Assembly (NCBI GenBank): GCA_012932295.1
Contig: JAAONU010000010.1
Span: 18,808,712 to 18,872,711 of the forward strand
DNA: 64,000 nucleotides
Source: Cyclina sinensis
Lineage: Eukaryota > Mollusca > Bivalvia > Venerida > Veneridae
Direction of reading: 5' to 3'
Every line of letters begins with the position of its first letter. The stretch's first letter is position 1. This document shows positions 33,003 through 43,980 of this stretch, in pieces. The translations under genes were made by a program, and so were the position numbers. Below the pieces are notes generated by a model that did not search any database, was not told the DNA's origin, and saw only the letters and a program-made list of their open reading frames with translations.

Positions 33003-33128
33003 CCACATGAAGAGAACAACCGGTATGTGAACATTTGTTTTTCTTTACATTGTCAATATTGTGTTCATAACATATTGCATGACCCAAACAATTACACACA
33101 CCGTATTTTGGATATGTCTTAACATTGC
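33003..33128 (-). CDS. Candidate Cys-rich exon, gene unknown
   Basis: Minus-strand stretch of 126 nt between an ATTAATGCAG acceptor and a GTATAA donor, phase 1-1. Encodes GNVKTYPKYGVCNCLGHAIC then YEHNIDNVKKNKC and SHTGCSLHV: five cysteines in 42 residues. It lies 2.7 kb upstream of gene L on the same strand. It could belong to another secreted-protein gene, an unrecognised upstream exon, or be chance. No family recognised. Confidence 0.3.
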
Positions 33129-33382
33129 CTGCATTAATACAATAGACACTTGTTCGTGATATATGTAATGGTTTATGAATACTACTGTCATATACACACA
33201 TACAGAGTTAAGTCCTACTTTAGTTTGTTTAGTGTTCAAATTCAACGGACTATACCAAATAATTATGCGGTGAAGCATTGCATGTCTTTATTGTTCGCTC
33301 ATTCACTGTAGAATGACAAATTATTGATAATGTTATTTCCTTTAGGTATTTCCACGCGTAGGACGTGTTTATTTTTAATAAA

Positions 33383-33639
33383 CAGGCGCGTAGCTAGCCT
33401 ATAAAGAATGTGGATTCCAAATAATCTAGGGGGGTCAGGGGGCATGCCCCCCCTGAAAATTTTGAAATAAATGGTGCAATTTGGTGCGTTTTGGGGCCTC
33501 CGGAGAGCTTTCTTGACCAACGAAAATCCATTTATTTTAGCATAAAAATGGAGATGAATAGCTTTACTTTCGTTTATTTTTTTTTGTCAAAATAATGTGG
33601 ATTCAGCTGCGTACTCGCGTATAGGCAGCTACGCGCCTG
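33383..33639. mobile_element. Short TIR element (257 bp) with GC-rich palindrome
   Basis: Ends CAGGCGCGTAGCT...AGCTACGCGCCTG, flanked by ATAAA on both sides (33378-33382 and 33640-33644). Internally GGGGGCATGCCCCCC. The ends resemble hAT-type MITEs, though those normally make 8-bp duplications. Confidence 0.7.
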
Positions 33640-33999
33640 ATAAATAGCTGTTCACACAAGAATGATATGACGACAACTTACTATATAGAGAATTGCAGTA
33701 GAGCATTTAAGTTTACCTGTTTTAATCAGAAATTTTGACCAGCAGCTTGACACCAGGTAATGATTCATTGAATATCATTTACACTTGCACAATTTTAAAG
33801 AAAAACGAATACTCTAGATTTAAGGATATGTTAGTACCATACTTCCATTTGTCAGTGAGATACAGGTTCTGTTATTGGGCTTACACCAGCTGTACTGAGC
33901 CGCGCCCTTATGTCTCGAGCCAATGCAGCAGTATCTGGCAATATAATATAGCTAGCTGCAAGTCAACCGATTAATAAACAAGAGACCTAGATCGCTCAC

Positions 34000-34790
34000 C
34001 TGAGTATTTTGGCTGTAGGTTTGCAGTTAAGCAGTATTTCATGCTTTAATTGAAAATATGTAAGTAATGTAAATATAGATTTGTAAATATGTAAAATATC
34101 AGTCAATAAATAAAGGCTCTATGACAGAAAGTAGAAATATCTATCATAAGCTATGGTGACCTTGACCTTGACCCAGTGACCTAAAACCCTACCCATGGGT
34201 AGAGGTCTATGCAAGGATCAAAGATATTGGTCTTTAAATGAAGGCTCTATGAGGTACAGTTTATAAACATATTTTTAGCCTCGGTGACCTTTAACCTAAT
34301 CTAAAAATTCGAAAAGGCTTGATAAAGTTTGTTTCATACCAAGTCTTAGATCTCAGGGCCTTGTTCTTTCAGACAAGAAGATTTTTTTACTATATAAGCC
34401 TATGTAAAATAAAATGACCCCTGGGTAGGGGCCAAATTTGACCCCAGAGGCATAATTTGAACAAACTTGGTAGAGGTCCACACGACAATGCTACGTACCA
34501 AATCTTAAGGCTCAGGGCCTTGTGGTTTCAGACAAGAAGATTTTCAAAGATTTTCCTTTAAGCTGCCACAGCAACCAGAGTTCTTGATGGAATTTTATTA
34601 TTTGAACAACTTTGGTAGAGCTTCATGCAAAAAACATCCCAGGCAAGTTTCATCAAATTTGACCCAGATGTTTCTGAGGAGATGTCGTTTGAATGAAATT
34701 GTTGACGGACGACGGACGCCGGACGCCAGACAAAGTCCGGTCACAATAGCTCACCATGAGCCAAAGGCTCAGGTGAGCTAACAAACCTTA
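34000..34790. repeat. Dispersed repeat with GTGACCTTGACC and GGACGACGGACGCC
   Basis: Contains GTGACCTTGACCTTGACC, ACTTGGTAGAGGTCC, GACGGACGACGGACGCC and ends AGCTCACCATGAGCCAAAGG then GGTGAGCTA. The end is self-complementary. A 65-codon frame inside is incidental. Confidence 0.65.
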
Positions 34791-35354
34791 TATATTTGAG
34801 ATGAGACTTGGTCTTGATCGGCGCCATGAATTCATTTAGTAATTATAATAAATTAGACAACATCGACAAATGTGTCGCATCCATTAACAATTTTCGAAAA
34901 GTAAACGTTAAATATAGAACTGATAATAAAGCCCTTCAACAAGGTCTGTTGCAATAAATGTTTAAATATAACAAGAATATACTGAAATAAACCTGTGTTC
35001 ATGTATCACGATATTATCACGATATTATCTTCAAGCTGTAAATACTGCTACCTTAATTAACCATTTTTGAATTTATTACTAAGGCCACTACCTTAATCAC
35101 CCATCTATCAAGGCCATACAAAAAAGTATTTATGACCCTTTAAAATCAATTAAACATGTAGAGGAAACCCTCCGACAAAGAGCTCTCAAGTTTGTACAAA
35201 GTATTTTAATGGACCTTTGCCAACATGGTATTAATTTTGTCTTTTTTGGCCTATATGCTTCGCCCAAGAATCACCTGTTTAACTACAAATTGTAAAATAC
35301 TGTAATATCGGCCCTGTCCATGGTCCGAATGGAAAATAAAACATCGCTTTGTAT

Positions 35355-35384
35355 TTTTTTTTTTTTTTTTTTTTTGGGGGGGGG
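35355..35384. repeat. Poly-T / poly-G tract
   Basis: About 23 T followed by eight G. A common assembly or slippage hotspot. Confidence 0.85.
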
Positions 35385-36934
35385 ATTTCTTTTGATATCA
35401 ACGCTATTATTGAGAAGGCTAATTTTCTCCCTAATTTGTTGTTCCTGGTTTTATCAGTTCAATAATTAGATTTATTTGTTTAAGGAACATATTACAAGAA
35501 GAAACAATTTACAAACTCTTGTTAATCACATGTACAGTAAATGTCTTGGTGTCCTCTGAAAATATAATTGCCGTGCGATTTAAATCCGAATTTCAGACCA
35601 AAGTATATAAAAATGCGACTTAGTTTAAAAACTGAAAATGATTTTTGGCCTTCATCATTTTTAATTGGCTTTTAAACAATTATTACTGATGTGAAGTTTA
35701 GACGAAACTTTGTTCGACGTTTTGAAAATCTGTTTAAAGGAAGAGTTTTAAAAATTAAACGAAGATTTATTTGCAATTTGAAAAGGTGGTTTTGTTTTGT
35801 TTGGCTTTTAAACAACTGTTATCGATGTTTAAACATCTGTTATTGATGTGAAGTTTAGACGATCAATATGCAACGCATTATGTAAATCTGGTTAATGGAA
35901 GCGTTTAGGATATCATACAGGATTTATTTGCAAATATAAAATCATGTAGTCACACTCAGACCTGAATCAGAACAGATCATACTTTCTGACTATAAAAATT
36001 AGTCATAGGATAAATATTTCTACATAGGACCTCTTTTCATCGAAACAGTCGGTCACGTGATCTATACAAACAGACCAATGAAAAGTAATTTAGTCCATTT
36101 AAACTTAATAGATGGTCACAAGATTTAAACCGGCAAATATTTCTTAAACTCTTAGCGTATAATAGTTGCAAAATCTCTCGTGGCGGTATCTGTACGAGAC
36201 AATTAACTCAAACTAACGCCTGGTGACTTTGCTTTTAATAGCGAGTTATCAAAATGCGAAAGAGTGTCTATTTAAAATGAAAATGCAGCAGAGCGTCTGG
36301 AGCCGGAGATTTTCTGATATCCTTATTTTGTGGCCCTGCGATCCTATTTGCGGCCCCATTTTCTGCCTTAGTTTAAACGATGTCCAATTATTTGATTTCT
36401 TTAGAATTTTATTAGCAATGGTTAGAAAGCTGCATTCATTGTATTGAATATGATTGTTTTACTGTAGGTGGCAAATATTTGTTTGTGTTTTTACGTAAAT
36501 GATGTGTTTAAGTTTAACAGAGGAATTATTGTAATTACATATAATTTTGCCTATTTTTTGATAACGGCAGCTATAAAATTAAAATTTATTTACTGCATGT
36601 AAAAACAGACTTACGATTCAGACTTCTACTGCTTTTGCAGTAAAAACAGTTAAGCACTTCTAAAATTATTTAATAAAAGCAATAGATTCTATATTCTAAA
36701 AGTGAAGCCTCATTTAAATAAATGTTTAGAACGTCAACAATCTGAACTATTCCTCAAAATTCAGAAAAACATGCCAGCAGGCGATGTGAGCGTTGCTAAA
36801 TTAGCTGTGTATTGCTCTATCTGAGTTTATTTATTGTCGGTACCTGTTGACCATTTGACCAACGCCCCATGGAGAGTGAGTTATCTTAGGTTGGTGATAG
36901 CGCAAGACAAGAAATCATCCCATTTCAATGACGC

Positions 36935-37105
36935 ATCTGGTTCTTTTCCATGCTCAGTGTATAGCACTGATATATGGGACTTCAGTTTAACGTCTAATAC
37001 GAAAGAGAATAAGTAATGTTAGTGGAGGAGCGGATAACGAAATCGCCACCCCTAGATTAACTCTTCAGCGCGTTACCACTAGACCACTGCTCCTATAGCA
37101 AGCCG
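36935..37105 (-). repeat. SINE-like family B copy, near the 3.24-kb element
   Basis: Contains TTTAACGTCTAATACGAAAG, GTGGAGGAGCGG and GCGCGTTACCACTAGACC. The duplicated copy is at about 60185-60355. Confidence 0.68.
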
Positions 37106-38499
37106 GTTTAAACAGACAACATGTTGAAATGTGACAACAAAAATTCAAAATACAGTGGTTTCATTTCAAATGCGTAAGCGAATATAATCACTGTTTTACA
37201 CCGTTCACAGGAAATACCCATCAAAACGCCGAAAACGAAAGTACAATCGCCAAAGTCGAATTCACTCCAGGTAATGTTCATCATAACTTAATCGATTTCT
37301 CCTAACTAAACAATATTGTGAAGCTAAATATGTCTGGTTTTAGAGCAGTATTTGCTTTTATCTGTAAGTTGGGTATATTTTGTGTTATTGACGATAAATT
37401 GTAGCCTTGTTGTTGACTTTTGCAAACAATGTTGATATTTTCCACTAAATCAAGCCCAAAATGCATTTGCTGTATCAAAATCCATCTTGCATTTTAAAAT
37501 ATAGACATTTCTCCACTTGTGTTAGAGCGGCCATTCACCAACTCGAGCTACTTTTTACAAAATTTTCGAAAAACGGTCATGCCTTGTGTACAGTGTCTAG
37601 CACGGTCCTGTAGGGGGTGTAGATGGAAAACTGTTTGCAAGTGTATGGGGTGTAGTAGGTAAACGGATGTCATTTTCTGTAAATTGAAAATAAACTTCAG
37701 TATCAGCGCATACACATAAGCTAATTAAGGAATTGCGATTAGTGTCGTAGAGGGCTGGGAGCATAAAGCGAAACATTTTATTAGTTTGCAAAGGATACAA
37801 AGTGTTTAATTGAAGTATAAACAATACAAAAATGAATATTAATGATAGTACACCGTTTCCGCTCGCCTACACCGCTTTTGATGCGTGATCATAGGTTAAT
37901 AGAAAAATATTAACCTCAATAGACCTTATTTCATTCCAACATTTATAGAACTTGGTTAAACTGTAAAATTTGGCTTAAGCAGTTAAAAATAAATTTAATA
38001 ATGTAGAGTAATGCATTGTTAAATAAACTAGTTTACCAGGTCTTAACCATTTACCGGTCTTAAGACTTCAATTAAAAACAAACATTTATGATAATGAACT
38101 TTGGTAAAATATTTGCCATGACTAGTTAGGTTTAGCACAAGTTTTTATCTTATGGGAAAAGACTAGATCACTGGCTATAAAAGCTTGCGCATATTTTAAC
38201 GGGAATCTGCTGCAGTTAAACACAGGTGATCCAACTTGTGATTGTGTGCAGTTTATCAACCAGGTTTTCCAAAGGAAAAAACTGGTTATTAGATTGAGGT
38301 ATGTCGGCGGGCGTAAACAATTTCTTCTGTGCGCAACTCCTCCTTCATTTCTCAAGGGATTTTGACCAAACTCACAGAAGCTTTGTCATCAAGTGCCCTG
38401 GCGCATATTGTCGGGGTTTTGTGATTCAATAATTTTTCACCTAATTATAGCCCTTTGTTTTTTTTCCTTATATGGAATATATAGTGAACAATTTCTTCT

Positions 38500-39236
38500 G
38501 TGCGCTACATTTCTCCGTTACCTTTTGGTAGCATATCAGTGATTGCAGTTGGGGACCTGTACCAGCTGAGACCTGTACGTGACTCATGGATCTTTGAAAA
38601 TAGTGATCACCAGTATGGTCCAATAATAATTAACTTGTGGCAAGATTTTGTTGAAATATATGAGTAAACAACAATAATGCGACAAAAGGATGATGCCTTG
38701 TTTGCCGAGTGTTTAAACCGGATAAGGGAAGGAAAACAAACAAAGCAAGACATGAACATGTTAATAGCAAAACTGAATGATAATGAGAATAGGAGTGAAC
38801 ACATTCACTTGTTCAGCTCTAATGCTCTGGTAGATGAAAGAAAGGCACTATTAATGAAAACTGGAAAAAGTTTCACATCTGTAGCTCTTGATTATGCTGT
38901 AGGAAATTTTCCAGCAAGTAGTAAAAAAAAAGTCTGTGCTGTCAATTGCTAGAGATCTTGAGCCACAAAAAACTCTTGCTAAAGGAATCAGACATTTTGA
39001 CTCACAATCTCAATACTAGTGATGGGCTCACCAATGGCGCTGACTGTAGGATAATGCTGATTCAATGTTTAAACAACAATCCATCTGTAGTATGGGTTAT
39101 GTTCCAGGAGTCAGATGTTGGTGCTGAAACACGTACTGAAAATGCACATTTGTACATGGCTAGTCAACAGATAGACAAATCTTGGACTCCACTTTTAAAG
39201 ATTGAGAAACAATTTTTAAAAACTCACAATTTTTAA
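38500..39236 (+). pseudogene. Broken Pif1-family helicase fragment
   Basis: Three pieces read in order. 38500-38664 has the motif-III type VGDLYQLRPV. 38677-38952 starts MRQKDDALFAECLNRIREG and has the HLFSSNALVDERK region. 38946-39236 contains NLNTSDGLTNGA and VWVMF, as in the C-terminal Pif1/RecD core. A TAA at 38665 separates the first two pieces and a frameshift the second and third. The Walker A (GKS/T) part was not found. Such helicases unwind DNA and travel in several eukaryotic mobile elements. Non-functional as it stands. Confidence 0.78.
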
Positions 39237-39354
39237 AAACTCACAATATGCACCATGGCACTTTATGACAAAGCTTTTGTGAAACAATAATGTTGAAAAC
39301 CTGGTTTCGTCTCATTGCGATGTTTCTTTTTTCATATTTGATTAACAAATACAA

Positions 39355-39468
39355 TGCTGCTAATACCGCTGATGATGATAATGATTTGATGATGATGCTG
39401 ATGCTGATGATAATGATATTATTATTACAGGTATTATTTTTATAATAATAATAATTATTATTATTGTT
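39355..39468. repeat. GAT/ATT trinucleotide microsatellite
   Basis: Imperfect GATGATAATGAT and AATAATAAT runs just before the zinc-finger frame; absent from duplication copy 2. Confidence 0.85.
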
Positions 39469-39480
39469 TCAGTTGCTGCC

Positions 39481-39741
39481 ATGAAATACCAGTGCATAGT
39501 ATGTGGACAGAATTATGCAACTTTTAAAGAGTCCATTCAGCATGCTATAGAAAAGCATCCTAAATTAGAAATTCGACATAAAGAGTTAGATGGGCAAGGC
39601 GTTAAAACAGTTGACTACAAATTGACTGCAGAGTTATGCCGAAAACAAGGTCGTACAACAACTTTTGGTGACATAAGTAAAAAATACAAATTTCCAGGGG
39701 GAACTATGTACCAAAGGATAGTCCACTCAAGAAAATCATAA
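39481..39741 (+). CDS. Small C2H2-like zinc-finger frame in the 3.24-kb element
   Basis: 86 codons with YQCIVCGQNYATFKESIQHA and EKHP: Cys-x2-Cys then His-x5-His, close to a C2H2 finger. The downstream part (KLTAELCRKQGR, GDISKKYKFPG) is basic and unrecognised. An AG follows a poly-T and ATT tract just before it (TTTCAG at 39468-39473), so it may be an exon. It is absent from duplication copy 2. Confidence 0.45.
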   Translation: MKYQCIVCGQNYATFKESIQHAIEKHPKLEIRHKELDGQGVKTVDYKLTAELCRKQGRTTTFGDISKKYKFPGGTMYQRIVHSRKS

Positions 39742-41104
39742 AATGTGGCAATCTTAGTGAAAGGGAAATCTGTACATCAGATGTTGCTTCCACAGATAAA
39801 TTATTTACCAAATAACTCCGAGTATTCTTCTTTTTCTTCCAGTTTGTCCATGTTTTAGTCTGAAATGAGAGCATTTCTAAATAAAACTAATATAATAAAG
39901 ACTAAACTTTGAAAAAGATGTGGCAACTATTCACTGTACACATGCTACTTAAACCTGTACATTGAACTACTACACCCCGTTCACTTGAATTTATTTTGTT
40001 GCTAAACACTGTACACAAGGCATGACCGTTTTTCGCAAATTTTGTAAAACGCAGCTCGAGTTAGTGATTGGCCGCTCTAATACAAGTGAGGAAAGTCTAT
40101 ATTTTATAATTCCAGATGGATTTTGATACAGCAAATGCGTTTTCGGCTTGATATAGTGGAACATATCAACATTGTTTGCAAAAGTCGACAACATGGATAC
40201 AATTTATCGCCAATTACACAAAAAAATACCCAACTTACAGAAAAAAGCAAATACCACTCTAAAACCAGACATATTTAGCTTCACAATATTGTTTAGTTTG
40301 GAGAAATCGATTAAGTTATGATGGAGAAATAAGTTGAAACATTACCTGGAGTGAACTCGACTTTGGCGATTGTACTTTCGTTTTCGGCGTTTTGATGGGC
40401 TATTTCCGGTGAACGGTGTACAACAGTGATAATGCACACTGGAAATGTTACTGTTGTTAAATATGAAGTTGCCATGTTGTTCTCTTACAAATATTTTCCT
40501 TTTTAGCTCAATTTCCGACACTTTATTATTTCTAAAATTGATGATTTCAAAGATTATATTGCAATGAGTGTTCCCATTGATTGTAAATATAGTAGTTTCT
40601 AAACTAAGTGTTGTTATAGTTGTCTCCCTTAATTATTAGACGATTATTTGTTATCTAGAAAATTACTGGTCTTTTAAGATTAAGCTTAATTCTTTCAGGT
40701 TAGTTAGGTTTAGTATTACATGTAGATCTCTTTTTAAATTAGTAAATGAATCTTAAATGTATTTAGTTAGTTAATGTTACTAAAAGGTGTATAGCATGAA
40801 AATCTCTAGACGCTTGCAGACGCTTATAAAGAGTTTACGAAGTAAATGTAAAAGTAAAATCTTTAAATAATATTTAGATTTATTCCATAATTCTTGTTGT
40901 ATTTACTAACTTATAAGTTCCTAAAAAACAATTCAATATAAATCTTGTATCTTTATGAGCACAGTAGTTTGAAATAACAATAGTTTAATTCGGTCAATGT
41001 TTTCGTACCCCACAAAGTCCGGTAAAGGTAAGTTGATTACTTCTGTTTCTACCTAAGGGCCAGTAGTATCAAGGCTGCGATCACAGCCTGATTTGCCTTT
41101 GAAG

Positions 41105-41300
41105 GGCGGATCAGTGGTCCAGTGGTAACGCGCTGGACTGGTAACCCAGGGGCCTCGAAATCAATCCCCCACTCCTCCACTAATATTACTACATTGTCTT
41201 TCGGAAGAGATGTAAAACCGAGATCCCATGTATCAGTGCTTTATACAGAGCATGCAAAAGAACTATGGGTGTCTCTTGGATGCTTTCTGTATCTTGCAAT
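41105..41300 (+). repeat. SINE-like family B copy, plus strand
   Basis: GGATCAGTGGTCCAGTGGTA then GCGCTGGACTGGTAACCC and CTCGAAATCAATCC; tail GTATCAGTGCTTTATACAG. The duplicated copy is at about 62545-62735. Confidence 0.7.
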
Positions 41301-41330
41301 ATCCCCCACAACATAAAATAACTAATCTGT

Positions 41331-41402
41331 GTAGCGGGGTGGGAGGTGTAGCGGGGGTGGGAGGTGAAGCGGGGGTGGGAGGAATGGCGGGGGGCGTCGG
41401 TC
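41331..41402 (+). repeat. G-rich minisatellite (quadruplex-prone)
   Basis: Three to four units of about 21 bp, GCGGGGGTGGGAGGT-like; many GGG or longer runs. Copy at 62767-62841. Confidence 0.85.
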
Positions 41403-41629
41403 AGATGGGAAACCGGTACCGACGATAAATAAACTCAAGCAAATGATTTGTCAGTCTGTTGTTGGACGTGGGACGGTTTACTTCGTCTTTAACCTTGAGA
41501 CAACAATTTCTTAGACATGTATCCTGACACACGGTATGATGTGGCACTTCGTTTGAGCCTCGTGTAAAAGGATTTTTTCTCAGATAATTATCAGCTGCTC
41601 AGGTAATTGAGAGTGTATGGCAGAGTTTA

Positions 41630-41775
41630 GTAAGGGAAATTGTCCTTTGTTTAAAAGTCAGGGAAGTTGTCCTTTGTTAAAAAGTCAGGGAAGTTGCCCT
41701 ATGTTTAAAAGTCAGGGAAGTTGTCCTTTGTTTAAAAGTCAGGGAAGTTGTCCTTTGTTTAAAATTAAGGCAATT
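41630..41775 (+). repeat. 27-bp tandem repeat with an open frame
   Basis: Five units of 27 bp; in one frame each reads SQGSCPLFK. The frame 41617-41874 (85 codons) is open but lacks a recognisable signal or domain. The same repeat at 63066-63205 stays open although one unit changed to CPCVK. Confidence 0.75.
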
Positions 41776-42084
41776 TACCATCTGATGAAAGTATTGTTAA
41801 TATATTCATTTAAATGCATTTATCATCAATCATTTACACTAGGGAGTCTTAAGGAATATTCACTGCTCCCATAGACCTGTTACAATATTTTATATATCAA
41901 TCATTATATCCTGTGCTTATAAAGACTTATAATACTATATATTGTAAGAAAATCACGTGTTTTGTTTACACACTGACAATATTTACTAACACAGGCAAAA
42001 ACATAAGGCATGAAGACAACTATTAATATCGCAAGAAATATTGCATCAAGGTTTGATCACATATACATTTCAATTATTTGTCTT

Positions 42085-42270
42085 ACGAACAAGAAAGTCC
42101 GTAACAGAAGGAAGCAATGCATCTTAGAAAACACAACCCAGAGCGGGATTCGAACCCCGAAATTAGTGCATCAAATGCCAACACCCTTACCACTGAGCCA
42201 AAGAATCGATTCCCTGACGTAGTTGTCACAGGTTGTATTTATACAATTATAGACTAACATTTGGCATAAC
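42085..42270 (-). repeat. SINE-like family A copy, minus strand
   Basis: GGGATTCGAACCCCG and CACTGAGCCAAAGAATCGATTC are the B and A box regions in reverse. Part of direct-repeat copy 1. Confidence 0.7.
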
Positions 42271-42634
42271 CCATTAGATGCAGTTTTAAGCAGCCAACTT
42301 GCTTTTGAGAGTCAGATGGCAGAATGATGTTACTGCCATGTAAACAAATGTTGGATGAAGGTCAAGTTTGACTTTCAAATATATTATTGACAAAATACAT
42401 GATTATTGACACAAATCTGTAGATATTCGATTGTATTTAGCGGTTGCATATAAGACGTATCGCTTCAACACAGATGTAAATCATGTTTCAGTTAACTCTC
42501 TAGTTGAAATGGGCTTTAAAGTGGGAGGATTTCTTGTTACACAGCTTATTTTTCTCTGTAAATTATTTCGTTCAGAAGAAGGCATGTCCAGTTCTGCGTG
42601 AAGGAATCCAAATATTTCAAATGCTGAAATATCT

Positions 42635-42805
42635 TACCAGGAAGCAAGTCCGTAACAGAATGATGCAATGCCTCTTAGATAACACAAACCAGAGCGGTTA
42701 GCGGATCGAACCACTGAGCCAAAGAATCGATTCCCTGACGCAATTGTCAGAGGTTGTTTTTCTACACTTATAGGAAGATATTCACTAGACCATAACACTT
42801 TCCCT
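42635..42805 (-). repeat. SINE-like family A copy with internal deletion
   Basis: Shares AAAGAATCGATTCCCTGACG and the GTCCGTAACAGA edge, but the stretch between the B and A boxes is mostly missing. Confidence 0.62.
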
Positions 42806-42944
42806 CTTGAGAAAGTCATCATTTTGATGCCTACTGGTGTTGTGTATGTTTTAATAAGAAGATTCAGACAAAATCTTGTAAGAGTCTTTATATATATTTT
42901 TTATAACTTAGTCCATTACAGGTCATCCCGGACAAGCCTCAATT

Positions 42945-43135
42945 TTACCAACAGGTCCGTAACAGGAAGATGCAATGCATCTTAGAATACACAACCAAGA
43001 GCAGGATTCGAACTCCGTTCTTAGGGCATCGCAGACCAACACTCTAATCACAGAGCCAAAGAATAGATTCCCTGACTGTTGTCAGAGGTTATATTTATAC
43101 AATTATTAGAAGGTATGCACTAGACCGTAACAAAT
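42945..43135 (-). repeat. SINE-like family A copy, most complete ends
   Basis: Runs from GTCCGTAACAGGAAG to GCACTAGACCGTAACA, with GGATTCGAACTCC inside. The outer ends are inverted-repeat-like (CCGTAACA / TGTAACGG). Confidence 0.68.
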
Positions 43136-43684
43136 AGAAAAATAAACTATTTTCATATCATCATGAAATTTGTGAAAGTTTGATGGCAGCAGAGTCCCTA
43201 ATCTGATCCAAGCTGCAACACGTTTACACGCCGTCAGTTTTTATCGATAAGCTCCAGGCCAGAACGTCCCTTGAACAAATGAACTTAACAGTCTTATATT
43301 AGCATGAAATATTTCATCTTCGAAACTAAATCTTCTAACTACTATCTCAAATCTGCGTGTTTTAGTCTATCAAATGTGTAGCAATATCCACTGCTTTTTG
43401 TTCAACAATGCGACTAAGTTCTAAGTTCATTTTGATATCTTACTTCCATTGGTTTAACTAAATCTTACTATTTTGAAAAAAAGAAACAGTCAATTATTTT
43501 AATTGATGACGTACTTCAGAAGTTATTAATTGCCTCAGTCCATTTAGGTTTAAACTAATTAACAAAATCAATTCAAATCAATATCATACTTTTTGCGAAT
43601 TGTATGTCTTCCCTACCACTCATTTCTTTTATGAAATCCAATATAACAATAGTGAAAACGCGTATCAAGCCAAACCACAGTCAG

Positions 43685-43855
43685 AAAAAGAAAACACAGC
43701 CTCTCCACACAGTCAGAAAACACAGCCTCCCCACACAGTAATAAAACACAGCCTCCCCACACAGTCAGAAAACACAGCCTCCCCACACAGTCAGAAAACA
43801 CAGCCTCTCGACACAGTCAGAAAACACAAGCTCCCCACACAGTCAAAAAGTAGAG
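43685..43855. repeat. 26-bp tandem repeat
   Basis: About six and a half units with CACAGTCAGAAAACACAGCC and TCCCCA, starting near 43685. Open frames on both strands here follow from the repeat. Confidence 0.92.
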
Positions 43856-43980
43856 AGGATAACAGAGCATAAATTTATATACTGATCAGTTGAAAAAGAA
43901 GGAAAAGAAATAACCAAAACATCAAGTCAGCCTTTATTTTGCATGAAACTGTTTCCATAAAATCTGAATTTCAATACATA

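Larger units (their letters stand above)
37189..40428. mobile_element. 3.24-kb long-TIR DNA element, CACTG...CAGTG ends, 5-bp TSD
   Basis: Inverted repeats of roughly 0.45 kb (about 37189-37670 and 39965-40428) begin CACTGTT and CACCGTTCAC. The flanks carry the direct repeat ATAAT (37184-37188 and 40429-40433), a 5-bp target-site duplication. Inside are remnants of a Pif1-family helicase (38500-39236) and a C2H2-like zinc-finger frame (39481-39741). A 5-bp TSD with CAC ends is known from Transib and RAG-like transposons, but no such transposase is visible, so the family is unassigned. Copy 2 of the duplication retains only the left part (from about 60439). Confidence 0.75.
35904..42562 (+). 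repeat. Direct segmental duplication, copy 1 (6.7 kb seen)
   Basis: Matches 59153-64000 in the same orientation; the end at 42562 is only where the window cuts off copy 2. It includes an inverted-repeat element (37189-40428), SINE-like units, a G-rich minisatellite and a 27-bp tandem repeat. It has 1817 bp (38663-40479) missing from copy 2. Confidence 0.94.

Noticed and set aside
43600..43872. 90-codon frame and its antisense counterpart
   Set aside because: Produced by the 26-bp tandem repeat.
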